This document shows positions 25,746 through 36,745 of a stretch of 64,000 nucleotides of DNA, one piece after another (within the stretch, counting starts at the first letter, position 1; each line of letters opens with the position of its first letter). The DNA is from an uncultured Pseudoruegeria sp. (GTDB lineage: Bacteria > Pseudomonadota > Alphaproteobacteria > Rhodobacterales > Rhodobacteraceae). The stretch spans positions 433,430-497,429 of the forward strand of contig CANMJD010000003.1 in the NCBI GenBank assembly GCA_947498155.1. Reading direction: 5' to 3'. The notes under the pieces were generated by a model that saw only the letters and a list, made by a program, of their open reading frames with translations, did no database searches and was not told the origin of the DNA. The translations under genes were made by a program, and so were the position numbers.

Positions 25746-26251
25746 TCGCGCGTCTAAAGCGTCGCGCAGTTTTGGCCGCGGTCGCATCCGCGGCTTTGGT
25801 ACCGCATCTGGGCCGGGCTTCGGAGTACATCGATCTGAACTGGCAGGACCTTCTACCCGAACATAGCGCCCCTCAGATACCGGACGCATTCAGCGACGTT
25901 ATGATCAACCACGGCGCATCCCTTCCCAGTCAGCAGCCGCAATCCAGTGGTGTCCGGACCGAATGGAACGGTCAGATTGTTCGCATGCCGGGCTATATCC
26001 TCCCCCTTGAATTTAAAGGGGAAAAGGTCATTACCTTCATTCTTGTACCTTTTGTCGGGGCCTGCATCCATGTGCCGCCCCCCCCGGCCAATCAACTGAT
26101 CTATGTCACCACGCAAGACCCGTTTAAAAGTGCCGGTCTTTTTGAGCCCGTTTATGTCACCGGCCAATTCGGCACCGCATCAACCGCCACGCCCTTGGCG
26201 CAAATTGGCTATGAAATGACCGCCCACCAGATCGAACTTTACAAGGTTTAA
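25739..26251 (+). CDS. DUF3299 exported protein 2 (tandem paralogue)
   Basis: 170-residue paralogue of the preceding gene, overlapping it by 7 nt. Signal peptide with KRRAVLAAVASAALVPHLG. Shared core motifs: IDLNWQDLLP (versus IMWEDLIPP), IVRMPGYILPLEF and ILVPFVGACIHVPPPPANQL, and the C-terminal YEMTAHQIELYKV. The middle is clearly diverged, so the duplication is old. It is the last gene of the zinc operon. Confidence 0.8.
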   Translation: MVVARLKRRAVLAAVASAALVPHLGRASEYIDLNWQDLLPEHSAPQIPDAFSDVMINHGASLPSQQPQSSGVRTEWNGQIVRMPGYILPLEFKGEKVITFILVPFVGACIHVPPPPANQLIYVTTQDPFKSAGLFEPVYVTGQFGTASTATPLAQIGYEMTAHQIELYKV

Positions 26252-26383
26252 GAACGGACATGGCAAAGCTGCGCGGCGCGGGGCACAGACGGCCCTAGGC
26301 ACGCCGAAGCGTTGCCCCCTGACAAGCTCAGCACAGCATGCTAGAGGAAGTCAGCCGCCGTAACGCCATCGATTGTGCCCCGA

Positions 26384-27757
26384 ATGAATACCAACAAAAC
26401 CTATTGCGATCCGATGCGTCGTTTTACGCCCGCCGAAAGGTGGAAGCTCCGGATCGGGTATCTGCTTTACCAGTTTCTTTATCATCTTTTCCTTCCGTTT
26501 CTGGTGCTTTTGCTGCTGCGGCGCGCACGCAAAGAACCCTTATATGCCAAACACATGCACCAACGTTTCGGCTTTCTGAAACCCACTACAACAGGGCGCG
26601 TGTTCATCTTTGCCGCTTCCCTTGGGGAAACCCGTGCGGCAACCCCCGTCATTCGGCGCTTGCTCGACAGCGGCGAAACCATCCTTCTAACCCATTCATC
26701 TGCTGCCGGCCTTGCCGAGGGTCAGCGCGCCTTTGGCCCGGAAATCAGCACAGGGCGCATTGTCTCGGCCTATGTGCCGACAGATTTATTTTGGGCACTC
26801 GCGCTGTTTTATCGGCGGCACCGCCCCAAAATTGGTTTGGTCGTCGAGGCCGAACTCTGGCCTGCCATGCTGCGCGAAGCCGCGCGCCTTGATCTGCCGA
26901 TGTTCCAGATCAACGGCAATTACACCGAACGCGGATATAATCGCGATAAATGCAAACTCTGGGGGGTTCGGTTGCTGTTCTGGCGCTTTTATCAGTTGAT
27001 CCTGACGAAATCGCAGGAACGCGCGGCGCGTTATATCGCGGCAGGTGTGCCCCAAGAGGCGGTCAAACTGGTCGGAGAGCTGAAATTTGATCAGGCCATC
27101 AAGGAAAATCAGGTAACAGCCGCACGGCAGCTGTTGAACGCCGTCCCCCCAGAACGGCCGGTGTTCGAAATCTCCTCCTCGATCGAGGATGAAGAAACCC
27201 AGCTGATCAAAGTGTTGGAGCGGCTGAAATCCCAGCTTTCCCCGATGCCCCGCATTGTTTGGATACCGCGCTCGCCACAACGGTTTGATGCGGTCGCCGA
27301 GCAATTGACAGCCGCAGGATTTCGCGCAAGCAAACGCAGCGATGTACTGGATCAAAACCTGAAACCTGCAGCCTTCACGGAATGGCCCGATGTGCTGATT
27401 GGCAATTCGATCGGCGAAATGGATTTCTACTACAGCCTTGCTGATATCGTTTTTGTTGGCGCAACGCTGGCCCCGATGGGCGGGCATAATATCATCGAAC
27501 CGCTGGCGTTGCAAAAACCGGTTATGACGGGGCCATCCATCCATGGCATCCTTTATCCCGCCATAGAGGCGATTGAGGCTGGCGCGCTTAAAATGTATAA
27601 TTCTGAAAAAGAAATGGCGTCAGACCTGATTGATTTGTTCCAGAATGTTGAAAAAATGATAGCATTTCAGAACGCAACCCAAGGGTTCAATGCCCTGCAC
27701 AAAGGCGCTGCAGACCGAACAGTTGCGGTTTTGCGCCCTTATCTGGAGTCCCAATGA
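26384..27757 (+). CDS. Kdo-transferase (WaaA/KdtA)-like glycosyltransferase, divergent
   Basis: 457-residue GT-B enzyme of the WaaA (3-deoxy-manno-octulosonic acid transferase) family, inner-membrane anchored through an N-terminal helix (LLYQFLYHLFLPFLVLLLL). Recognisable: ASLGETRAATPVIRRLL (WaaA: SVSVGETLAAIP), VEAELWPAMLREA, VGELKFDQA, and the C-terminal GGHNIIEPLALQKPV. Usual WaaA motifs are altered: NARLS reads NGNYT, the STHxGEE region reads SSIEDEE, and PRHPERF reads PRSPQRF. It overlaps PseG by 4 nt. In this context it may transfer pseudaminic acid instead of Kdo. Start uncertain: ATG 26384, or a GTG nine bases earlier. Confidence 0.8.
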   Translation: MNTNKTYCDPMRRFTPAERWKLRIGYLLYQFLYHLFLPFLVLLLLRRARKEPLYAKHMHQRFGFLKPTTTGRVFIFAASLGETRAATPVIRRLLDSGETILLTHSSAAGLAEGQRAFGPEISTGRIVSAYVPTDLFWALALFYRRHRPKIGLVVEAELWPAMLREAARLDLPMFQINGNYTERGYNRDKCKLWGVRLLFWRFYQLILTKSQERAARYIAAGVPQEAVKLVGELKFDQAIKENQVTAARQLLNAVPPERPVFEISSSIEDEETQLIKVLERLKSQLSPMPRIVWIPRSPQRFDAVAEQLTAAGFRASKRSDVLDQNLKPAAFTEWPDVLIGNSIGEMDFYYSLADIVFVGATLAPMGGHNIIEPLALQKPVMTGPSIHGILYPAIEAIEAGALKMYNSEKEMASDLIDLFQNVEKMIAFQNATQGFNALHKGAADRTVAVLRPYLESQ

Positions 27758-28803
27758 CGCCCTCCCCCCTTATTGCCTTGCGCTATGATGTCTGGCCCGA
27801 AATCGGGCTCGGCCATTTGCGGCGGGGGTATTCCTTGGCCAAAGAACTCAAAAATCGCGGCATCGCCTGTCGCCATGTCGTACCGGAACGCAGCGCCGCA
27901 CTTTTGCGGCGCGATGGCATCCCCGAGCATGAGATTGTGATCTGCTCAGCGATCAATGCAAGCTGGCTTCAGGACCGACCTGAAATCACCCATGTCGTCA
28001 CCGATATCCACTGGCACGGCAATGCCGATGCCGCCTCGGCAGAGGTCAGCCGACTGGCCGCAACCGGCACATCCGTCATTGTCGTCGATTGTGTGTCGCC
28101 AGATTCATACATCGACCAAACCCCAGCACCCGCAGCGGTGATCACACCATATCTGAACGCTCGTTCACTGCGAGATACCCCCCCACGAAATACCGACTGG
28201 CAAACCGGCGCACGGTTTTCGATTTTGGCGCCGGAGTATGAAACTTGGCGTGCGCGCGCTGCCCAAGTCCCAACAGAGCGGATTCTTGTCACCTGTGGCG
28301 GCAGTGATCCAGACGGGTTTTCAATTGAAACCGCGACAGCCTTATTGGGTGCTAATACCCCGCTTGATGTGGTCGTTGGTCCGCTGTTTTCAGACGCCAT
28401 CCAGACCGCGCTCGCCACGCTGGCGGATGAAAACGATCAGATCACCCTGCATCAAGCGCCCCCAACCCTTGCCCCGCTGATTGCGCAGGCCTCAGGCATT
28501 GTCGGAAGACTTGGGTTGATCCGTTACGAGGCAGCCTGTCTCGGCAAAAACGGGATTTATCTCTCGGCGGGCACGACCTACCGCGCCTATCTAGAAGGGT
28601 TTAAAGCCCGCGGCTTTGCCGAGGTTTTTCTGGACGGCGCGCCAAACGGTCGTAAAGATTACCTTGACCGTCTACGCCAACTTGCGGACCCAACGCGTCG
28701 TCAGGTTTTTTTCAAACCCAATAGCGCCGCAATGGAATTGGTTGATGGCAAGGGGGCCGCCAATGTAATTGATGTGGTACTGTCCCATCCGACAAGGAAA
28801 TAA
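27754..28803 (+). CDS. pseG: PseG-like UDP-sugar hydrolase of pseudaminic acid synthesis
   Basis: 349-residue GT-B-fold hydrolase that releases UDP from UDP-2,4-diacetamido-2,4,6-trideoxy-L-altropyranose. Seen: the N-terminal Gly-His motif GLGHLRRGYSLAKEL (His essential in PseG) and CGGSDPDG in the nucleotide-binding domain, then GIVGRLGLIRYEAACLGKNG. It is longer than the approximately 270-residue Campylobacter PseG but too short for a PseG-PseH fusion. It precedes pseI by 2 nt. SpsG/LegG relatives cannot be fully excluded, but the cluster's PseB favours PseG. Confidence 0.78.
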   Translation: MTPSPLIALRYDVWPEIGLGHLRRGYSLAKELKNRGIACRHVVPERSAALLRRDGIPEHEIVICSAINASWLQDRPEITHVVTDIHWHGNADAASAEVSRLAATGTSVIVVDCVSPDSYIDQTPAPAAVITPYLNARSLRDTPPRNTDWQTGARFSILAPEYETWRARAAQVPTERILVTCGGSDPDGFSIETATALLGANTPLDVVVGPLFSDAIQTALATLADENDQITLHQAPPTLAPLIAQASGIVGRLGLIRYEAACLGKNGIYLSAGTTYRAYLEGFKARGFAEVFLDGAPNGRKDYLDRLRQLADPTRRQVFFKPNSAAMELVDGKGAANVIDVVLSHPTRK

Positions 28804-28805
28804 AC

Positions 28806-29852
28806 ATGCGTTTAACCGTAGAAGGCAAAACCATTGGGGAAGACGAAAAATGCTTTCTGATTGCAGAAGTCAGCGCCAATCATGACCGCGATCTTGAGCA
28901 TTCCTTGGCACTGGTCGATATCGCGGCGGACGCCGGTTGGGACAGCCTGAAGCTACAGACCTATGACGCGGATACGCTCACCATTCGTTCGAACCATCCC
29001 TCTATGGCGGTGGATCCGGTTTGGGGCAAAAAGAACCTGTACGAGCTCTATGATTCTGCCGGTATGCCGATGGAATTCCATGAACCTTTGTTCGCCAAAG
29101 CGCGCGAACGCGGGTTGCTGCCGTTCACGTCAATCTATGATCCGCGTGATCTGGACTTCATCGAAGGTCTGGACTGCCCGATATACAAAATCGCCTCCTT
29201 CGAGATGACCTTTGACGACCTTCTGGTTGCCGTCGCCAGCACAAAAAAGCCGATTATCCTTTCCACCGGAATGGCCAACTTGGATGAAATTACCCATGCA
29301 GTCGAAATGTTGGATAAGTATAATTCCGGGGAGGTTATCCTGCTGCATTGTTGCTCTTCCTACCCTGCCCCGTTCGAAAACATCAATCTGAATGCCATGC
29401 TGACGATGAAAAAGCGCTTTGGAAAAATGGTGGGATTTTCGGATCACACCATTGGGGCGCTTGGGCCTTTGACCGCCGCCGCCATGGGGGCGGTCGCGGT
29501 TGAGAAACACTACACCAATGACACGACACGCACAGGCCCGGACCATCGGTTCTCTGCCACACCGGAAATATTGGCTGAAATTGCCAAAGGCACGCGGGAT
29601 ATTCACCTTTTAAAGGGAAGCGGCGAAAAACGCACCACCGAGGCAGAGCAAGTGTCAAAGTCAATCGGGCGCCGGTCAGCATTTGCCATTCGAGATCTTC
29701 AGGCAGGGCAAAAGATAAGTGCGGATGATTTCCGCTTTGTGCGCCCGGCGGCCGGAATTCCGCCCAATGACAAACCGGCCCTGATGGGGAGGCAGCTGAA
29801 AAATGCCATTCCCGCCGGAAATCCGATCACCTATGAGGATATTGACGGGTGA
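28806..29852 (+). CDS. pseI: Pseudaminic acid synthase (NeuB family)
   Basis: 348-residue NeuB-family enzyme that condenses phosphoenolpyruvate with the 6-deoxy-hexose from PseG to make a nonulosonic acid. Seen: IAEVSANHDRDLEHSLALV, LKLQTYDADTLTI, the barrel motifs YKIASFEMTFDDLLVAVAS and ILSTGMANLDEI, VEKHYTNDTTRTGPDHRFS, and the C-terminal antifreeze-like SAF domain (SIGRRSAFAIRDLQAGQKI). The presence of inverting-type PseB points to pseudaminic rather than legionaminic or sialic acid. Overlaps the next gene by 4 nt. Confidence 0.88.
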   Translation: MRLTVEGKTIGEDEKCFLIAEVSANHDRDLEHSLALVDIAADAGWDSLKLQTYDADTLTIRSNHPSMAVDPVWGKKNLYELYDSAGMPMEFHEPLFAKARERGLLPFTSIYDPRDLDFIEGLDCPIYKIASFEMTFDDLLVAVASTKKPIILSTGMANLDEITHAVEMLDKYNSGEVILLHCCSSYPAPFENINLNAMLTMKKRFGKMVGFSDHTIGALGPLTAAAMGAVAVEKHYTNDTTRTGPDHRFSATPEILAEIAKGTRDIHLLKGSGEKRTTEAEQVSKSIGRRSAFAIRDLQAGQKISADDFRFVRPAAGIPPNDKPALMGRQLKNAIPAGNPITYEDIDG

Positions 29853-30592
29853 CAACACTGGCCATCATGCAGCCGACCTTTCTACCTTGGCTCGGCTATT
29901 TTGCCCTTATGGATCAGGCCGATCACTTTATCTTTTTGGATGATGTGCAGTTTGCAAAACAAAGCTGGCAAAGCCGAAACCGGATCAAAGGGCCGGATGG
30001 TCCTGTTATGTTGTCTTTGGGCGTGGCAAGAAAGCCGTCCAAGCCCCTGATCAAAGACGTAAAACTGGCAGATACTGGCTTTGAGGAAAAACTGCAGAAG
30101 ACCGTGCACGCCAACCTATCCAAAGCGCCGCATTATCCTGTGGTCGCTCGGCTGCTGGAACAGGGTTTCGCTCAAGCCGAGGGTAGCCTTTCAAAGCTAA
30201 ACCGCACCCTGATTACAAATATCGCAACCCTCACCGGTCTTGAAACGCGCTGTTCTCTGGCGTCGGAAACCGCCGTGGCGGGGACGGATAAAGCAGACAG
30301 GCTGTTGGCATTTTGCCATAGCGTCGGGGCCTCAACCTACCTTTCCCCTGTAGGGTCTCTGGATTATCTATCGCAGCACAATCCCTTTGCCCAAAGCGAT
30401 GTAACCCTGATTTTTCAGCATTTCCAACACCCGACCTACCCCCAGTCTTTTGGGACATTTCAGTCGCACATGGCCGCCATTGACGCATTGGCCCAAGTCG
30501 GCACCGCGGGTTTTTTACCGCTCCTGCGGGCCGGGATCAAAACGCCCTATTCCATCCTAGACCTTGAGAGGATCCAGAATGAAGCACTATGA
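29849..30592 (+). CDS. WbqC-family protein
   Basis: 247-residue protein of the WbqC family, recognised from LAIMQPTFLPWLGYFALMDQADHFIFLDDVQFAKQSW at the start and TYLSPVGSLDYL later. The family is common in O-antigen and nonulosonic acid clusters, but its activity is not established to my knowledge. The start is GTG, overlapping pseI by 4 nt. Candidate roles are an acyl- or sugar-modifying step. Confidence 0.85.
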   Translation: MTTLAIMQPTFLPWLGYFALMDQADHFIFLDDVQFAKQSWQSRNRIKGPDGPVMLSLGVARKPSKPLIKDVKLADTGFEEKLQKTVHANLSKAPHYPVVARLLEQGFAQAEGSLSKLNRTLITNIATLTGLETRCSLASETAVAGTDKADRLLAFCHSVGASTYLSPVGSLDYLSQHNPFAQSDVTLIFQHFQHPTYPQSFGTFQSHMAAIDALAQVGTAGFLPLLRAGIKTPYSILDLERIQNEAL

Positions 30593-31949
30593 CATCCTTA
30601 TTGCAGGGGCCGGATTTGCCGGTATTTACGCAGCCTGGCGTCTGAGCCGTGCCGGTGCCAAAGTGGCTTTGATTGAGGCCGCCGATAAGATCGGTGGAAA
30701 TCTGCAATCCCGTCATTGGAACGGATATTGGGTGGATAATGGCACCCATAATTTTGATATCCGCACCCCAATCGGGGAGGCTTTTTACACTGATATACTG
30801 CGCGATAACATTCTGATTTGGGATGATCAGCAATGGGCCTGCACGACTGATAAAACCTGGACAACGGGCTTTGAAATGCCTGATTTTTCCGTTGATTTTC
30901 CGGACATTGCCCAAAAAGCACTGTCTGATCTACGCGCGCTTCAAACGTCGCCCAAATGCCCTGTACCGGATCACTATCTGGACTGGTACCGGCAAAACTA
31001 CGGCGACACTCTGACTGAAGCGATTACGCCGATGCTGCAGAAATACACAGGTAGCGATCCGGCCCAGTTTTCTTCTGATGCGCGCGGCTCTTTGGGGATG
31101 TTCTCACGACCCAAACTGGGCAGTGATGCGGAAATGATTGCCTTAAAAGAAGCCTCTGCCTTCTGGGATGATCGTGTTGGCGTGTCGCTGATGTCGGGCG
31201 ATGACCGGTTTGCCGGAAAAAGCACCAACAAGCGTTTTGCCTATCCAGCCAAAAACGGGCTGAAAGGGTTTTGCGATGCGGCCCAGAACCGGCTGACCGA
31301 AATGGGCGTGGACATCTATACCGGTCACGGGGTCAGCGCGATCACAGACACCGAAAACGCCGTCGTTATCACCGCAGGCGAAACCCAGCTTTCGGGGGGT
31401 AAGCTTTTCTGGTCCCTCCCCGAGGTCGTTCTTGCCAAAGTGCTGAATATTGACGTCGATTTAATGAGCTCTGCCGTGCCCGTTGGCACCTGTTTCTTTG
31501 CCTTCGAAGTGCCAGAGGACAGCATTCTGGGGCCGGACTATTTGCAGGACTTCAGCCAACACAGGTTGCCATTTCGCTATAATAAGGTCGGCGTTTACGG
31601 CGAACAGACCAAAGCTGACGGTAAAACCCTTGTGACCGCCGAGGTCCCAAGCCATCCCGCGAACATCAAATCAGTGACCACCGATGCAAACCAGCAGCGT
31701 GCCTGGGCCGCACTTCTGGATACCGGATATCTGAAGGCCGGAACCGAAGCGTCCGATGCGATGTATTGGGGCCATCCCGTCGCCTATACCATGCCAAAGG
31801 CCGGCTGGCGCACACCTTATGAAAAGGCACAGGCCTTGTTTAAAGAAACATCCGAACGCATTGTGGGGGTCGAATTCGGTTATCGGGGGCGGTTCAACTT
31901 CATGATGTTCTATGAAGACAAGTTACAACACCAATTGTTAGGCCAATAA
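30579..31949 (+). CDS. FAD-dependent amine-oxidase/UGM-like oxidoreductase
   Basis: 456-residue flavoprotein. N-terminal FAD motif GAGFAGIYAAWRLSRAG (10-26) and the Glu/Gly IEAADKIGGN continuation, then a glutamate/Asp-rich substrate domain and a C-terminal second half ending in RIVGVEFGYRGRFNFMMF. It resembles protoporphyrinogen-oxidase/UDP-galactopyranose-mutase-like enzymes of surface-sugar clusters, but no family-specific active site is recognised. The start ATG 30579 follows GAGAGG, overlapping the WbqC gene by 14 nt. Its substrate may be a cluster sugar. Confidence 0.75.
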   Translation: MKHYDILIAGAGFAGIYAAWRLSRAGAKVALIEAADKIGGNLQSRHWNGYWVDNGTHNFDIRTPIGEAFYTDILRDNILIWDDQQWACTTDKTWTTGFEMPDFSVDFPDIAQKALSDLRALQTSPKCPVPDHYLDWYRQNYGDTLTEAITPMLQKYTGSDPAQFSSDARGSLGMFSRPKLGSDAEMIALKEASAFWDDRVGVSLMSGDDRFAGKSTNKRFAYPAKNGLKGFCDAAQNRLTEMGVDIYTGHGVSAITDTENAVVITAGETQLSGGKLFWSLPEVVLAKVLNIDVDLMSSAVPVGTCFFAFEVPEDSILGPDYLQDFSQHRLPFRYNKVGVYGEQTKADGKTLVTAEVPSHPANIKSVTTDANQQRAWAALLDTGYLKAGTEASDAMYWGHPVAYTMPKAGWRTPYEKAQALFKETSERIVGVEFGYRGRFNFMMFYEDKLQHQLLGQ

Positions 31950-32578
31950 TGAGCTCTGATCTTATACATCATTACCAGTCTTTGTTGGCCAAACATGGCC
32001 CTACGGCGCAAGCCGTGCAATGGGCGGATACCGAAACGCAAGTCGGGCGATTTTCCATTCTGACAGAGATATCTGCCGATTTGGGTCGGGTGCTGGATGT
32101 CGGATGTGGTTTAGGGCACCTTTACAGTTTCTTGCGTGCCAAAGGATTTGAAGGAACCTATCAAGGCGTTGATATTGTACCTGAATTCATCGAATTCGCC
32201 TCTGATGCATTTGCACCTAACCCCGCCGCAAGAGCCGATTTGATCACGCCGGACGCGCCGCTTCCCTTCTGTGATTATGCCATATTATCCGGTGTGTTTA
32301 ACAACAAGATGGACGACAACTGGGGCTTTATGACCAGCACGTTGCGCCGAATGTTTGAGGCCGCAGACAAGGGCATTGCCTTTAACGCCATGACCAGCCA
32401 TGTCGATTTTCACGATGAGGGGTTGTATTACGTCGATCCGATGAAAGTGTTCGAATTCTGTAAGTCGGAACTTGGCGGGCATCCGGTTTTGCGCCACGAT
32501 TATACCCTGCGGCCCGGTGGATTTCCCTTTGAATTTGCCGTCTACGTTTACAAAGCGCCGCAAAACTGCCCGATCTAG
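31949..32578 (+). CDS. SAM-dependent methyltransferase
   Basis: 209-residue class I methyltransferase: motif I VLDVGCGLGHLYSF (about residues 49-62), then YQGVDIVPEFIEFA and FCDYAILSGVFNNK. The ATG overlaps the preceding stop by one base (TAATG). It is the last gene of the plus-strand half of the cluster and converges on pseF. It could methylate the sugar or a protein; target unknown. Confidence 0.82.
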   Translation: MSSDLIHHYQSLLAKHGPTAQAVQWADTETQVGRFSILTEISADLGRVLDVGCGLGHLYSFLRAKGFEGTYQGVDIVPEFIEFASDAFAPNPAARADLITPDAPLPFCDYAILSGVFNNKMDDNWGFMTSTLRRMFEAADKGIAFNAMTSHVDFHDEGLYYVDPMKVFEFCKSELGGHPVLRHDYTLRPGGFPFEFAVYVYKAPQNCPI

Positions 32579-32588
32579 GCGCGCCTAG
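32575..32588. other. Palindrome shared by two convergent stop codons
   Basis: CTAGGCGCGCCTAG, a perfect 14-base palindrome, covers the methyltransferase stop (TAG) and the start of the 3' end of pseF. No T-run follows, so it is not a standard terminator. Confidence 0.5.
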
Positions 32589-33258
32589 CCAAGTGCTCTG
32601 AACAGCGCTTCGGCGCGTGTCCAATCCTCCGGGGTGTCGATGTCCTGCACGCGATACCGTGGCAGGATCAACGGTTTGGCCCCTGCCCCAAATGCCGCCC
32701 GCCCTTCGCGCCAGGCTTGGGCGGTTCCCCAATAAAACTGCCCCACATCGTGGTAAGCTTCCTCAAGGTCTTGCGAGCGGGTTTTATACTGATCCGGGTC
32801 CAGCATTTCGAGACGCTGGTTTTGTGTGATCCGCACAGCACGCTGGATCGGGAAAGCGAAACTTGTGACCGGAATGACGTAATCTGCCCCCGCCAAAGCC
32901 TCGCGGCCTTTGCGGATATCTTCGGCCCGCACAAAAGGCGCGGTGGCATAGAGACAGCAAATCTCCTGCGGCTCCGCCCCTTCGGATTTGAGAAAATCCA
33001 ATGTATGAACGATGACCGCAGCGGTAGTGGCATGGTCATCAGAATATTCGGTGGGCCGCGTAAACGGCACCTCTGCCCCCGCGGCACGGGCAACATCGGC
33101 AATTTCAGCATCATCGGTCGAGACAATAATCCGCTCAAACACGGCACTATTTAGCGCGGCTTCAATCGAGTGGACAATCATCGGTTTACCGCAAAACTCT
33201 TTGATGTTCTTGCGCGGAATACGTTTGGAGCCCCCCCGCGCCGGTATCATGCAAATGC

Positions 33259-33262
<4 letters not shown>
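32585..33262 (-). CDS. pseF: Pseudaminic acid cytidylyltransferase
   Basis: 225-residue CMP-sugar synthetase that activates the nonulosonic acid with CTP. N-terminal signature IPARGGSKRIPRKNIKEFCG and the metal/CTP region IVSTDDAEIADVARAAGAEVPFTRP. Overlaps pseC by 4 nt and is the last gene of the pseB-pseC-pseF operon, which is encoded opposite to pseG/pseI. Confidence 0.9.
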
Positions 33263-35570
<2,308 letters not shown>

Positions 35571-35650
35571 TTAAGAGGGAAATCCGCGCTGTTTATTCTG
35601 GACTTTCACAATATTGTAACTTGAAATAGGTTTTATCCAAAGAGCAGTCA

Positions 35651-36184
35651 TTGGCATTGAAACAGAGAAAAAAACGCAAACTCGGGCCCGTTAAACATAA
35701 AACGGTAAGTGATAAAGTGAACGCCAGTCATATCCGGCAACAGCCAATCGCGCTAAGGAGCGCGCAAAAACGCGATGTGCGCACGCAATTTGCGGCGCTG
35801 TGTTATCGGGTGAAAAACGGCAAAGTCGAAATTCTTTTGATTACCAGTCGCGGGACCGGGCGCTGGATCACGCCAAAGGGCTGGCCGATGGACGGCGCAA
35901 CCCCTGCCGCCGCCGCTGCGACCGAAGCTTATGAAGAGGCTGGTGTTGAAGGCAAAGTCAATGACGTTTGCTTGGGCATTTACTCTTACCAAAAAGAAAT
36001 CGGTGATGATGCGTTGCCCTGTGTGGTCGCCCTCTTTCCGGTCAAAGTGAAACGACTCAGCGATAAATACCCCGAGGCCGGACAGAGAAAACGCAAATGG
36101 TTCAGCCGCAAAAAGGCCGCTGCCCGCGTTAAAGAAAAAGAACTTGCACAGATTATTCGTACTTTCGATCCGCGCGGGTTATAA
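35651..36184 (+). CDS. NUDIX hydrolase (DIPP-like)
   Basis: 177-residue phosphohydrolase. NUDIX box GWPMDGATPAAAAATEAYEEAGV, in the form common to alphaproteobacterial diphosphoinositol/polyphosphate-type members. The catalytic EAYEEAG core is intact, but the upstream Glu of the box is Ala. The N-terminus is strongly basic. No ATG is available: the start is a TTG with AAGAG upstream, one of two nearby TTG codons. Substrate is a nucleoside-diphosphate-linked compound, not defined here. Confidence 0.75.
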   Translation: MALKQRKKRKLGPVKHKTVSDKVNASHIRQQPIALRSAQKRDVRTQFAALCYRVKNGKVEILLITSRGTGRWITPKGWPMDGATPAAAAATEAYEEAGVEGKVNDVCLGIYSYQKEIGDDALPCVVALFPVKVKRLSDKYPEAGQRKRKWFSRKKAAARVKEKELAQIIRTFDPRGL

Positions 36185-36266
36185 TACCCCCATGTGGCGC
36201 CTGAGACGTTGAAATTCTGCTTTGACAGCATAGGTTTTAGGCCACACCAACAACTGTATCAGGCTG

Positions 36267-36728
36267 ATGATCAAATACGCGCTCAAATGCACCAACGACC
36301 ACCATTTTGACAGCTGGTTTCAATCGGCCAGCGCGTTTGATGCACTGTTGGCCAATAAGATGACCAATTGTCCGACCTGCGGATCGACAGAGCTGCACAA
36401 GGCGATCATGGCCCCACGAGTCAGACCCGCCCGCTCTGCAGCGGTCCAGCCGAACCAAGAGCTGCCGATGGTGCAGACCGCTCCGGCGGATCATGTCGCA
36501 ACAGAAGACGAACGCGCCACAGCCTTGGCGAAGCTTAAAGCAGAGGTTGAAGCCAATTCCGATTATGTCGGCAACAGCTTTGCCAAAGAGGCCCGTGCAA
36601 TGCATTTGGGTGAGGCACCGGAACGGGCGATTTATGGCGAGGCCAAGATTGAGGAAGCAAAATCCTTGATCGAGGACGGCATCCCCGTTGCCCCCCTACC
36701 TTTCCGCCCGACCCGTAAGAGCAACTAA
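36267..36728 (+). CDS. DUF1178 zinc-ribbon-like protein
   Basis: 153-residue protein of the DUF1178 family, found across alphaproteobacteria. Seen: N-terminal MIKYALKCTNDHHFDSWFQS with Cys8, then CPTCG at about 34-38, which would complete a zinc ribbon. A Pro/Ala/Gln-rich linker is followed by a C-terminal helical motif (NSDYVGNSFAKEARAMHLGEAPERAIYGEA). Function unknown; probably co-transcribed with the following SDR. Confidence 0.82.
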   Translation: MIKYALKCTNDHHFDSWFQSASAFDALLANKMTNCPTCGSTELHKAIMAPRVRPARSAAVQPNQELPMVQTAPADHVATEDERATALAKLKAEVEANSDYVGNSFAKEARAMHLGEAPERAIYGEAKIEEAKSLIEDGIPVAPLPFRPTRKSN

Positions 36729-36745
36729 TCAAGGGCATATAAGCC

